The position numbers and the translations under genes are program-made. The notes under the pieces are model-generated. The model had not been told where the DNA came from, searched no databases, and was given only the letters and a program-made list of their open reading frames with translations. From Artocarpus heterophyllus (Eukaryota > Streptophyta > Magnoliopsida > Rosales > Moraceae): DNA of 64,000 bases. This document shows positions 1-11,035 of this stretch, in pieces. The stretch covers positions 3,417,052 to 3,481,051 of the forward strand of contig CM046345.1 in assembly GCA_025403435.1 (NCBI GenBank), written 5' to 3'. Position 1 is the first letter of the stretch. Each line of letters begins with the position of its first letter.

Positions 1-1245
1 GAATACATTTATAAACATCAAGAAAATTCCATGATTATTTATGTGACTATAAATTTAGCATATAAGTGTTATTTGCTTAGGGATAAAATTTATAGATAAT
101 AATCTAAATAGTCCGTAATAATTAATTAAAGTTTGGGATCTTTAATTAAAAATTACAAGTACGGTCCAATCTCATCTAAAATGAAATAGTCATTATCCAG
201 ACTATTAATGTAGAGACGTTGGATTGGAGGTAGTTTATCTAATGAGATTATATAGGACTGGACCAGATAAATTATGAATCTCTAATAATCATCCGTTACA
301 AATAGAGTATTCAAATTTATCACTATGATGATCATATATTTGACAGTCTTAATCCTGAGTATTTATTAGACTCCTATTTATGACATTATGTTTTTTGACT
401 TGCATGGTAAGATTTGTCTAAGCACAGATTATAACTTAGCATATTGGAAACATAAAGTAATAAATGGCTGGGAATAATATTATACAGATATGGAATCCAT
501 TCCTTCCCTATGGAAGTTAGAAAAATAGTTGTCTTGAGTGATAATTCAAGGTTTGAACAGTAGAGCACTCGTTCATAATAAGATTATGAATTAATTGTTC
601 ATTAGAAAATTATTGAAACTCAAGGATAAAGATGTAATAAGAGAGGTGAATGGAAATTGAACCTAGCTCTTTTTATGAACTATTTATGGAGGACTGACTT
701 ATATGTAATGATTATATCAATGGACTACTCGCTAATTTTCTTTGAGTAATTTCACTATAATCTCAAGAGTTCAGTTTCAGGTTTTTAGTGGAGTAACACC
801 ACATTAATTAAAGAGTTTGATTAAATGTCAAATTTATTGGAGCTTGGGTTATAGGTCCATAGGTCCCCAATACCACCTCTATAACACTATATTGGATTTT
901 TGCATAGAATGAATTATACATATTTAATTTGAAATTATTGAATTCTGAATTAATTTTTTCACACTTGAATTATTAACGTGACACAGAAAAATGTTCTCTG
1001 TGACACATAATGTAATATGATAAATGTTATCACATTTAACTGAGCATTAGTTAATTAATTAATGGATTTTTTTTAAATCTATTCTTAAATAAATGTGATT
1101 TATTTTTGAATTTAGATATATATGGTTTTGAACCAAATCTTTTTATATATATAAGATTTTATATATATGGTTTTGAATTTATTTTTAATATTATATTAAA
1201 AAAAAAAAAGAGAAGGAAAGACGTGAAATTTCAGTTTCACGCTTT

Positions 1246-1283
<38 letters not shown>

Positions 1284-1838
1284 TAAACCGAATCACAATA
1301 TTTAAAAAAAAAAAAGAAGAAGAAGGAAGGAAAGTTTACGTAAACTTTCCTTATATGTATATATATATATATATGAATCACGATTAACGTGATTCGGAAG
1401 AAAAAAAAAGGAAAAAGAAAAAGAAAGGGGAAAGTAAAATTACTAATGACTCAGATATAAAAAGGAGAGAAAACAGTTATCTCAGTAGAATTATTCACGT
1501 AATTTTTAGAGAGAAAAAATGAGAGTTCTTCTCTAAAGAAAAAGGTCTGCTATCTCATGTGTTGAGTACATAGCAGATTCAGAAAAGTGTGAGGAAAATT
1601 CATTCTTGCAGTTTGACGCCCACTCGTCTTTCCATTGGTGTGGAGGCCTGGTTTGGAAGATCGTGGTGTCAAAGAGGAAAGCTAGGATACCTTAATAGTC
1701 TTCAAAAGGTTAGTAAAAATTCATAAAGCTTTCTATAATTAAAATTATATATCTATTCCCGATGAACAAAGTTTTAAGAAAATTTTTGTTTATCAACCAT
1801 CCGTTCCTTCCGCTACGTTTCATATTTTAATTCCAACA
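1..1838 (+). repeat. 5' LTR of Copia-1 (first ~98 bp missing)
   Basis: Position 1 aligns with 15539 in the 3' LTR, so about 98 bp including the 5' TG end lie upstream. The LTR ends TTCCAACA at 1838, just before the PBS. It contains A-rich and TA-repeat tracts at about 1200-1375. Relative to the 3' LTR it lacks a stretch of roughly 19 bp near 804 and carries small indels and substitutions. Confidence 0.93.
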
Positions 1839-1840
1839 AA

Positions 1841-1852
1841 TGGTATCAGAGC
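1841..1852 (+). other. Primer binding site of Copia-1
   Basis: TGGTATCAGAGC lies two bases after the LTR end. This is the usual plant copia PBS complementary to the 3' end of initiator methionine tRNA. Confidence 0.9.
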
Positions 1853-3419
1853 TAGGTTATAGCATATATAATTTTAATTAAACATGATTTTATTTTGATA
1901 ATATCATGTTTTTGATGTATGTTTGTGGGCACTTTGTATTTTTGTTAATTTTTATTCATGAGATGAATGATTGTTTGATGAATGAATTTTTGGTCATTAA
2001 TTATATGGTCCTTTTGGATTAATAATTTTATTTTCAGTTTGATTAGATCAATCTGTGTAAACCCATAAAGGGGTATAGGATTTTTGTAATTTATTATTAT
2101 TATTATTTTTTCTTCTCTCCTCTCTTTCACTTGCTACACGTGGAGCGATGAAGAAAAAGACGTCCATTGGATTTTTTGGCCCAGTTGAGAACTTTGGGCC
2201 TATCAAATTTCAAAAGTAATCCAGCAAATTATTGCACAATAAACCACTTGATGAAGACTGCAAAATTGGAGCATGAAATTATGTATAAATTACAAGAAGA
2301 CCTCTGTAATTTTATTTATTTATTTATTGGGTTGTAATTTTAATTATCCAAAAGGACCCGATCAAAAATTCATTGTTTATTTTTATTTTTATTTTCATGT
2401 GATGATTGTGATAACATGTTCATGCATGATAACATGTCATCTAGGAAAGTGCCCACTTATAGTTATTGTAACATGACATGCATACACTTAGCATATTACT
2501 TTTTATAAAGGAGTTTATAAAATGATTTAATATGTGTTAGCATTAATTTAATGAGATTAAATTAATTGGGTTGGTTTTATAGAATCTTAATTTATTAATC
2601 AACCAAATAATGTGAATTTAGTTTTAATAGTTAAGACTTGGTAAAATTCACATAAATTCTAAGTTATCTAATTTTAAATTGTTTAATATTTGGTAACTTA
2701 GACAATTCATAATAAATTTAGATTTTTAGAAAATCTGGTAATTTATTTAAGTGTAAATAGAATGAGATTCTATTAATACATAATATAATCTAGTAATTAA
2801 AAATTGTTTTTATCTGCTAGAATTATGAAACATATGATGTTTTATAAGATAAAACACATCTTTTAAAATAATGAGTGGGAGAAGGTAATATGACAATATA
2901 ACATGCGGTCTCCACTATTAGTACAACACCGTGAGATTTAGGTGGCGCCTCGCGACGCTTTGATTTCGTCCTCCCTACGGAGGGTGCCCATTTAAATCAA
3001 TATCAAGGTTGGCTTCCTTGAGATAAGATTTTATAATGTATTTAAAAATTGACCTACCCTACGGCGGCAATTTTGAGTTAAGTTGTTAAAATCCAAAATA
3101 GTGGGTTACACTCATAAAGACATAATTAAATTGTTAATTATATCTTAACCAAAATAAACGGTTATTAATAAATATAGAAAATATGAGATATTTTGAATAT
3201 ATTTATTAATTGAGAATGTCTCAATTCAATTCATAAATAATTTGACCTACCCTACGGCGGCACTTTATTTATTAAAATTGAAGAATCGTGGAATTAGTAA
3301 AATATTTTTTGTGTTTTTCATATGCATCATGCATCACGTTTACTATTCCAAAACATATATTTATGATGTTTATGCAATCATTTTAATTTATGTTATTTTA
3401 TTTATTTATTACAGCAACA
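1853..3419 (+). other. Copia-1 untranslated leader with a duplicated GC-rich motif
   Basis: This is a 1.57-kb stretch between PBS and gag with no credible ORF. A 21-bp motif containing CCCTACGGCGG occurs at 3049-3069 and again at 3242-3262. A short hairpin, CCTCC-CTAC-GGAGG, sits at 2970-2983. The bases just before gag (TTATTTATTACAG) look like a splice acceptor, so a leader intron is possible but unproven. Confidence 0.7.
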
Positions 3420-4331
3420 ATGTCTAATCCAATCATCGCTATTCTCTCAACTGAAAAATTAACCGGAGATAATTTTGTCAAGCAGAAGAGTAACATGAAC
3501 ATTGTACTAATTTGCAAAAGTTACAAGTTTGTCCTGACAGAGGAATGTCCTCCAGAGCCTGCTGCCAATGCTCCTCGTAATGTACGAGAAACATATGATC
3601 GTTGGATTCAGGCAAACAACAAGGCCCGTTGTTTTCTTTTGGCTGGCATGTCTGACGTGCTTAGGATGAAGCATGAAAGCATGGAGACCGCTTATGAGAT
3701 AATGCAGTCTCTGCAAGACATGTTTGGTAAACCTTCTGAAAAGGCACGCCACGAAGCCGTTAAGGCAGTAATGAATGCCAAAATGAAGGCAGGGATTTCG
3801 GTCAGAGAACATGTTCTCAACATGGTTAACTATCTCCATGACGCCGAGGTGAACGGGGCAGTGATAGATGAAGCCACACAGGTGGGGATGATTTTGGAAA
3901 CCCTCTCCCCTGCGTTCCTTCAGTTCAAAAGCAACTATTTCATGAACAAGCTGAAATATAACATGACTGAGTTGCTTAATGAGCTTCAAACCTTCGAGTC
4001 TATTTTGAAAGAAAAGACTAAAGAAGTTGAGGCAAATGTTGCAGAAGCTCAACCCTCCTCTTCTGCTCAAAAGAATAAGAAGAGGAAGGGGACTGAAGGA
4101 AGTGGTAAGTCTAAGAATGGAAGGCAACATAAGAAGAACAAAAGCAACAACAACAAAAAGAGCTCAAACCAAAAGAAGCCTAAAGGAAAATGTTTCCACT
4201 GCGGCGTAGTTAGGCACTGGAAGAGAAACTGCAAGAAGTATCTTCAGGAGCTCAAAGAAAAGAAGAACAACGGTAAATCAGATTTACTCATTTTAGAAGC
4301 TTGTTTAGTTGAAGATGATACTTCACCTTAG
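3420..4331 (+). CDS. gag: Copia-1 gag (nucleocapsid-type polyprotein segment)
   Basis: The product is the structural Gag of a copia element, which would form virus-like particles and bind the element RNA. The ATG at 3420 (MSNPIIAIL) is preferred over an upstream in-frame ATG at 3390 because it starts the usual copia Gag N-terminus just before the LTGDNF motif. An alpha-helical gag domain covers roughly residues 10-205. A Lys-rich linker follows, then a zinc knuckle at 4191-4232 (CFHCGVVRHWKRNC, pattern CX2CX4HX4C). The TAG at 4329-4331 lies in the same frame as the protease that follows directly. Copia Gag and Pol are normally one ORF, so this stop is probably a mutation, although a regulated stop cannot be excluded. 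The frame is otherwise open for 303 codons. Confidence 0.85.
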   Translation: MSNPIIAILSTEKLTGDNFVKQKSNMNIVLICKSYKFVLTEECPPEPAANAPRNVRETYDRWIQANNKARCFLLAGMSDVLRMKHESMETAYEIMQSLQDMFGKPSEKARHEAVKAVMNAKMKAGISVREHVLNMVNYLHDAEVNGAVIDEATQVGMILETLSPAFLQFKSNYFMNKLKYNMTELLNELQTFESILKEKTKEVEANVAEAQPSSSAQKNKKRKGTEGSGKSKNGRQHKKNKSNNNKKSSNQKKPKGKCFHCGVVRHWKRNCKKYLQELKEKKNNGKSDLLILEACLVEDDTSP

Positions 4332-6890
4332 ATAATTGATTCAGGGGCAACTAACCATGTTTGTTCTTCTTTGCAGATGCTTAGTTCTTCAAGGGAGCTT
4401 GCCGACGGGGAACAAATGATGAGAGTGGGAACGCGAGAGGTTGTTTCGGCAAGAGCAGTGGGAGTTGTTAAACTTTATTTTAGAAATAAGTTTTTAATTT
4501 TAGACAATGTTTATTACATTCCTTGTTTTCGTAGAAATTTGATTTCTGTTTCCAGGTTGTTTGAACAAATGTTTAATGTTTCTTTTAATAATTATTATGT
4601 TAATATTTCTAGAAATGGTTTGGATATTTGTTCTGCGCATCTGTAAAATGGGCTTTACACCTTAAGGCCCAACGAAAAAGCACTGCTCAATACTGAAATG
4701 TTCAAAGTTGAACAACCTAAACCCAAGAAGCAAAAGATTTCTTCTAATAATGAAACATACCTATGGCACCTTAGATTAGGTCACGTTAACCTTGACAGAA
4801 TTAACAGACTGGTAAAAAAAGGTCCTTTAAAAGAGCTAAAAGTTAGTTTTCTACCAGTTTGTGAATCTTGTCTTGAAGGTAAAATGACTAAGAGGCCTTT
4901 CTCTGCAAAAGGCGAAAGGGCCAAGGAACCACTTGAGCTAATACATTCAGACGTCTGTGGTCCAATGAATGTACAAGCACGTGGTGGTTACGAATATTTC
5001 GTCACATTTATTGACGATTATTCAAGGTATGGTTACATATACCTAATGCAAAGGAAATCTGAAACTTTTTGAAAGTTCAAAGAATTCCAAGCGAAAGCTG
5101 AAAAGCAATTAGGAAAGACGGTGAAGAGTCTTCGATCTGATCGAGGAGGAGAATACCTTGATACTGAATTCAAGGACTACATGATAGAACATGGTATTCT
5201 ATCACAACTCACCGCACCTGGAACACCACAACAAAATGGTGTTGCAGAGAGAAGAAATAGAACGTTGCTTGATATGGTGAGATCCATGCTCAGCTACTCA
5301 TCATTACCCACTTCATTTTGGGGATATGCACTATAAATTGCAGTATATCTTCTAAACATAGTTACATCTAAGTCTATTTCAAAAACACCTTTAGAGTTAT
5401 GGAATGGTCGCAAACCTAGTATGCGACATATCCGTATATGGGGGTGTCCAACACATGTGCTGAAAGGTAAGACCGGGAAGTTGGAACCATGTTCTAAAGT
5501 ATGCTTATTTGTGGGATACCCAAAGGGAACGAGGGGAGGTTTGTTTTATAGTCCACAGGAAAAGAAAGTACTTGTATCGACAAATGCCACTTTTCTCGAG
5601 AATGATTATATGACAAACTATAAACCTCGTAGCAAAGTTGTACTTGAAGAGTTACTTTCTGATCAGATCAGACTGCAACCGACAACTGTTGTCGAAGGAA
5701 AAAATGAGGAGACCACATCTACCTATCAGAATGTCATACCACCTCGACGTAGTGGGAGGGTTGTGAGACCACCTACTCGCTACAGGGAACTTGGAGAAGC
5801 AAATGTTGCTATCTCTGATAATGGTGAAGATGATCCATTGACATATCGTGATACAATGGAAGTTTCTGAGAAGGAAAAATGGCTGGAGGCTATGAACCTT
5901 GAAATGGAGTTCATGTACTCCAATTCAGTCTGGGATCTTGTAGACCTACCTGAAGGGATAAAACCCATAGGGTGCAAATGGATTTACAAGAAAAAAAGAG
6001 GAGTGGATGGAAAAGTTGAGACTTTCAAAGCTATGCTTGTGGCAAAGGGTTATACCCAAAAGGAGGGAGTTGACTATGAAGAAACTTTCTCGCCTGTAGC
6101 TATGCTTAAATCCATTCAGATTCTTTTATCCATTGCTGCTTGTCTTTATTATGAGATATGGCAAATGGATGTCAAGACTGCCTTTTTGAATGGCTATCTT
6201 GAGGAAAGCATCTATATGGTGCAACCAGAAGGGTTTGTAGTCAAAGGTCAAGAGCAAAAAGTTTGCAAGTTGCAGAGGTCCATCTATGGACTCAAGCAAG
6301 CTTCCAGATCTTGGAACTTGAGATTTGATGAAGCGATCAAATCTTATGGTTTCGATCAAAATATTGATGAACCTTGTGTTTACAAGTACATCAAAGATAA
6401 GAAGGTGGTCTTCTTGGTTCTTTATGTAGATGATATCCTACTCATTGGGAATGATGTAGGTGTATTATCTGATGTAAAGAAATGGCTCACCAACAATTTC
6501 CAAATGAAAGATTTAGGAGAAGCAAGTTATGTTCTTGGAATCCAACTCATAAGAGATCGCAAGAACAAACTGTTGGCGCTGTCTCAGGCATTGTATATCG
6601 ATAAGGTGCTTATCAGATTTTCGATGCAAAACTCCAAGAAAGGTAATTTGCCTACACATCATGGAGTTTATCTTTCAAAAGAGCAGTGTCCTAAGACACC
6701 TCAAGAGGAAGAAAATATGAGATGGGTACCCTATGCATCTGCAGTAGGAAGTCTAATGTATGCCATGTTATGTACAAGACTTGACATTTGCTATTGGGTG
6801 GGTATAGTCAGTCGGTATCAATCCAACCCAGGATTAGATCATTGGGTAGCGGTTAAACATATTCTCAAGTATCTTAGGAGAACGAGAAAC
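4332..6890 (+). pseudogene. pol: Copia-1 pol: protease, integrase and most of reverse transcriptase, with in-frame stops
   Basis: All segments are in the gag frame. The protease motif is DSGATNH from 4338. After a TAA at 4644-4646 come the GAG-pre-integrase region (WHLRLGH, about 4764) and the integrase core (HSDVCGP, FIDDYS, RSDRGGEY, NGVAERRN; about 4940-5330). A TGA at 5070-5072 and a TAA at 5334-5336 break it. Reverse transcriptase runs from about 5900, with YVDD at 6423-6434, and stops at 6890 where the nested element enters within the final LKYLRRTRN segment. The gene resumes at 14909. With three stops after the gag stop, plus the insertion, it is non-functional, although the catalytic motifs listed here are still readable. 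Confidence 0.9.
6886..6890. repeat. Target site duplication, left copy (GAAAC)
   Basis: GAAAC at 6886-6890 is repeated at 14904-14908, exactly flanking the nested element. The interrupted RT reading resumes directly after the right copy. Confidence 0.95.
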
Positions 6891-8780
6891 TGTAACGCCC
6901 CTATATGGGGGTTAACAGTTTTTAATGAGATAAATAAAAATAAATAATAAAAGTAAAACCTTAAAGATTAAAATTTGCCCGGGACTTAAATGAAAACTCC
7001 CAACTCAAAAATAAAAATATAAACGACAAATAAACCACAGTTTTAATGTAGCACCTTAAATTTAATAATATAAACTGTTGTCATCATCATTTTAACCCTC
7101 AACACATTGTAATACAATCACAGAAAGTAACAATTGATGCTTACATTATCATGAAGAACATTCTCAACAATTGAAGCAGTCCCAATGTAATATAGCTACC
7201 TCACTTCCTCAACTATATTTCTCGTAGCCACCTCACACTTAGTGAGTCCTGAAAAGATATAAACATAAGGGAATGAGCAACACTATGCTCAGTAGAGAAA
7301 GCTATTACTCACCTTTAGGTTTTTATCATTACCACATTAAAATCTGCATGGTTAGTAAGTCACATCATATTCTAGATTATGAGGTTTATTATGATCACAT
7401 CTTATGGATACCGTAGTTAATCATTACCAAGTGTCATAATTACACATTTATACAAATATTACCAATCATCATTGTTCCTAGGTATCTATGTTAAATTGAG
7501 TATCACTCAACTCATCGAAACCCAAATGGGCGCACTTGATCACCCCATAAACATTCCAAGGGTGTTCCGGTGAGGGGACATCAAGCCCCGAGTCCTCACC
7601 AAATCAATTCCTGTACAGTGTGTTCTGGGACTTTCAACCCAAGGAAGCGTCATCGCCTTCCCCCTATTTTACCTTTTAGGGTATTCATGCCCAAGGACGT
7701 AACCGTCGCCCTCTTCATGTCTCACAATTTCTCTATATTGAATCATTATCAATAGAGTTAGTTTTCCTAACCATGCTTCTCAATTTATAACATGTGTCAA
7801 TTCATTATGTTCCTCGCCGTACAATACAAGACGAGTCCATGTCATAGTTTCATATGTGATAATCATATAATATCAGTTCAACATAGATATATATATTGCG
7901 GCAAAACAATCAATTTTAATTCTATAAAAACCTTACAAAAGATGAGTAATAGAATCCCTACCTTTTAAGCTTATCAACAGTCTCTTAATCCTGGAATCAA
8001 TTAACGTTAGCTCCATACTCCCTTGATCCTAAGGCGTGCATAAGGACAATTAAAACTAAAGCACAACATACAACTACATTCATAAAATTTATTTTAATTT
8101 AATCTTAGAATTTCAAGAAATAACCACTGCCCATAGAGGTATTATAAAGTTTAACAATATAAATTTTCTGTCTAGGGCATATACACTTAGACTTCATACA
8201 TATGCTCCAAAATAGCAACAAACATATACTTAGGTTTAAGAACGCAAATTTGAATAATCCTTTAGTATAAAAGAAAATTTATAAATGAAAGACTAAATTT
8301 GTTCATAAGATTCTAACCTCGGATTATGGTTAGTTGGAAGCTTGAAATGGCTTCAAAACAGGTTCAAGTTCTCTAAGTATTTTGCTTCAGCAAAGAAATG
8401 AGAAGAAGAGTGTGGGAACCGTGGAAGAGAAAGGAAGAAAAGATGAAGTCTTTGAAGAGAAGTGATAGAAACAATTATAGAGGAGACATGTTGAAGCATG
8501 TCACGGAGGAAATAAAGAAAATGAGGGTTTGGAAAAGATATCCTTATGTCTCATCTAAAGACTTTAACACACATAATGCCAATATGACATTTTTGAGATT
8601 TATTAGAAGTTCTAAGGCTTTTTAGTAATCATACTAAATAAATATAGGAGAATTTTAGAAAATTTAAAAATAGATAAAAATAAATATTATAAAATAAATT
8701 TAAATGAAGCAATTTTTTTTTATACATTAAAAATTAATTTAATTACCTCAATACCCGTTAGGAGAATAACGGGTGTCACA
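6891..8780 (-). repeat. 3' LTR of the LOG-carrying element (left copy)
   Basis: It is 1890 bp and nearly identical to 13014-14903. In + orientation it begins TGTAACGCCCCTATATGGGG and ends with the palindrome ACCCGTTA-GGAGAA-TAACGGGT (8753-8774) followed by GTCACA. Small ORFs inside it are conserved only because the LTR is duplicated. Confidence 0.95.
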
Positions 8781-8794
8781 GCTCTACCCCCCTT
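8781..8794 (-). other. Polypurine tract of the LOG-carrying element
   Basis: Read on the - strand this is AAGGGGGGTAGAGC, immediately upstream of the 3' LTR that starts with TGTGACACCC. This is the expected plus-strand primer position and it fixes the element's orientation. Confidence 0.85.
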
Positions 8795-9741
8795 AAAGAA
8801 ATTTCGTCCTCGAAATTTCAATTCTAGCAATACTAGTAAAAATTATGATTCCACTATGATTCCAATTCTGAGTCTAAACCGTTAATGTTCTTTGTCCTCC
8901 AAATTTAAGTTATCGTAACTCCACTTATTTACTTGCATAATAAATCTTACTCTAAATTCTAAATCCCTCAATGAGAGTATTTCTGACAAGTTTCAACTTG
9001 TAACACCGTATAATAGTCTAAGAATCTGATCAGGCATACATATTGACCATACCATGATTCCAGTCCTTCATTGTCCATGGACTGTGATTTACAATCACAT
9101 TTAAGGAGATTGCCAGAGAAATTTTATATACTTCATCTTTAGGTTCCTTTTCCTTTTTGAGTAAGGAAAAGTCAAATATATTTGATTTCATACCTCAACT
9201 AATAAACTAAAACATAATCATAAAACATATATCACAAACACTTATATTCAAAACCATACATTAAACTTATTCATAGAGATATTAAACGGAATCTCAGAGT
9301 TGCAAACATACCCGGCATATTTTTCATTAAACAGCTATCCTCATGACACAAACATTCAATCCAAATAATATACTCATATTTCATATGGAATATCCCCATA
9401 ACTGACTCTGGTACTTCCACATAATATTAACAGAATATTACACATTACAAACATAATACGGATACGTTTCGAGAGTACAAGGCACTCCGTATACCAGCTA
9501 TCCATATCATGCATGCTTAGAGGATACAAAAACATCGATAAACAAAAGATCGGACCTTAAGAAGGATGCGTTTCGAGAGCATCAAGTACTCCGTATCCAG
9601 CCATCCCGGCATTAGGCTCAATGAATCTAAAAGATTGAACAACGACGTACCACAAGAAACACAGAATACAAGGCAAACGGTTATTCGTAACACACGAAAT
9701 ACGGACACACATGCCTACATGCCAAAGATAAAACAAAAAGA
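8795..9741 (-). other. 3' non-coding part of the LOG-carrying element
   Basis: This is 0.95 kb between the LOG-like stop codon and the PPT, with no convincing ORF. It contains a directly repeated block of about 43 bp at 9460-9503 and 9564-9606. It may be untranslated region, or the remnant of a deleted gag-pol region. Confidence 0.6.
9460..9606. repeat. Two imperfect direct repeats downstream of the LOG-like ORF
   Basis: The blocks 9460-9503 and 9564-9606 share GGAT-CGTTTCGAGAG, then ACTCCGTAT, then CCAGC-ATCC, with a few differences. They are offset by 104 bp. They may be a local duplication or a paired regulatory site. Confidence 0.8.
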
Positions 9742-10431
9742 TTACAGATGGAGATTCAAATCAATTGGCCGCTCCCGGCTTTCCCTTTCCCATTCAAGCT
9801 TGGATGTTGCAGTGTCGGATTCTGGATGTATGATTTGCATTTTATCTATCAATTCCTCAGCTGTTGAAGCAGTGACAAAGATTTGTCTCTCCGATTCTGT
9901 AGTGATGTTTTCTTCCACAGCGTAATCTAGAAATTTCAAAAGACCGTCATAAAAACCATTTACATTCAGCAGTCCCAAAGGTTTGGAATAAAAGCCCAAC
10001 AATTGTTCACAAGCAACTATAAATATTTCCTCAAGAGTACCTAGACCACCAGGTAATGCTATAAAAGCATCAGAATTATAGATTATGTCTTTAAAATTTT
10101 TAGGGATACTCCTGACTCCTTCTCCCTTACCTATGGCTTCCTTACAAAGGTTTCCTTCAACTGGAATATGAGGCCAAATTCTAACATCAGTAGCGTCGCT
10201 AGACCTAGCTGCTAGTGCCATATTTACCATCATTTTTATACTACCACCCCCATAGATTATGTTAATCTTTTTGCGTGCTAGGACTTGCCCTAAGTGATTT
10301 GCAGCTTCTAAATAAGCTTTATCTTTTCCAAAGCTGGAACCACAAAAGACACAGACATTCTTTATTTTCTTCGTGGACTGGGAGGTAGACATATTTGGTT
10401 TATAGAAGTGGTTGCTTAATGTCTGCTCCAC
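9742..10431 (-). CDS. LONELY GUY-like (cytokinin riboside 5'-monophosphate phosphoribohydrolase family) protein inside a retroelement
   Basis: LOG enzymes release active cytokinin bases from their riboside monophosphates in the cytosol or nucleus. This intact 229-aa ORF aligns with the family over its whole core: VCVFCGSS at residues 26-33, an AANHLG helix, YGGGS at 60-64, LPGGLGTLEE at 126-135 and KPLGLLNVNGF at 150-160. It is close to the usual length of about 210-220 aa, with a 14-residue N-terminal extension; the alternative start at Met14 (10392) fits the family better. Departures: the family's conserved Arg-Lys pair ahead of the ADAFIALPGG segment is absent (KNFKDIIYNSDAF here), and the glycines following YGGGS are replaced (IKMMVN). 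Enzyme activity is therefore doubtful. Host LOG genes have several introns while this copy has none, suggesting capture through RNA. It is the second ORF of the element. Confidence 0.85.
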   Translation of the reverse strand: MEQTLSNHFYKPNMSTSQSTKKIKNVCVFCGSSFGKDKAYLEAANHLGQVLARKKINIIYGGGSIKMMVNMALAARSSDATDVRIWPHIPVEGNLCKEAIGKGEGVRSIPKNFKDIIYNSDAFIALPGGLGTLEEIFIVACEQLLGFYSKPLGLLNVNGFYDGLLKFLDYAVEENITTESERQIFVTASTAEELIDKMQIIHPESDTATSKLEWERESRERPIDLNLHL

Positions 10432-11035
10432 TTAGACTTCGGGTTCTACATAAGTTTTTAAAGATGAGAAATATACAAAAAGGACTAAAGAGATAGACGA
10501 GTAGGTAATGAAAAGGTAATCCAAAGATTTAAACAAAATCTTGTGCGGATAAGAAAGTAAGATAAGGTGATTGATAGTTTACAGAAAATCTGATTCACTT
10601 TTTGAAAAAGATTAGACTCTAATTGTATAACTTTTGACAATTGAGAACAATTCGACAGAAGACCCTCATGACACAACTGTAGACTTTTTGACAAATATAC
10701 ACCAAGTCTAGAAATTTAATATAAACGACAAATACTGTAGAACTTTTGAAATTTGAGACACAAATCTTGAAATATCTGGATAAGTTTTTCAAAATTCAAA
10801 CATATTACTGTACCGTATGTAACGTGTCTGATAAGATAATATATTTTATTATATATATATTTAAGAAAATCATAAATTAAATAAGATATTAACACTTACT
10901 GTATCAATCTAATAATCACAATTATTTCAAACACAAAAGCAAATATTCTGAGTAAAAGAAAAACACAAACTGTTGAACATCAGCTAAAACTGCTTCAAAT
11001 AAGCAAAGACTAAATAACCTTTATAGAGCGATGAC
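10432..11035 (-). other. Spacer between the two ORFs of the young retroelement
   Basis: This is an AT-rich stretch of about 600 bp, including a TATATATATT run near 10850, with no supported coding sequence. The LOG-like ORF would need its own promoter, splicing, or internal initiation to be translated from a full-length transcript. Confidence 0.55.

Noticed and set aside
1841..1852. tRNA-like sequences near the LTRs
   Set aside because: These are primer binding sites complementary to a tRNA 3' end, not tRNA genes. No full tRNA cloverleaf was seen anywhere in the window.
7570..8625. Short ORFs at 7570-7755 and 8398-8625, repeated at 13694-13879, 14522-14749 and (inverted) 53841-54026, 52500-52736
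   Set aside because: They are identical because they lie in copies of the same LTR. They are antisense to the element's transcription in the nested copy and have no recognisable domain.
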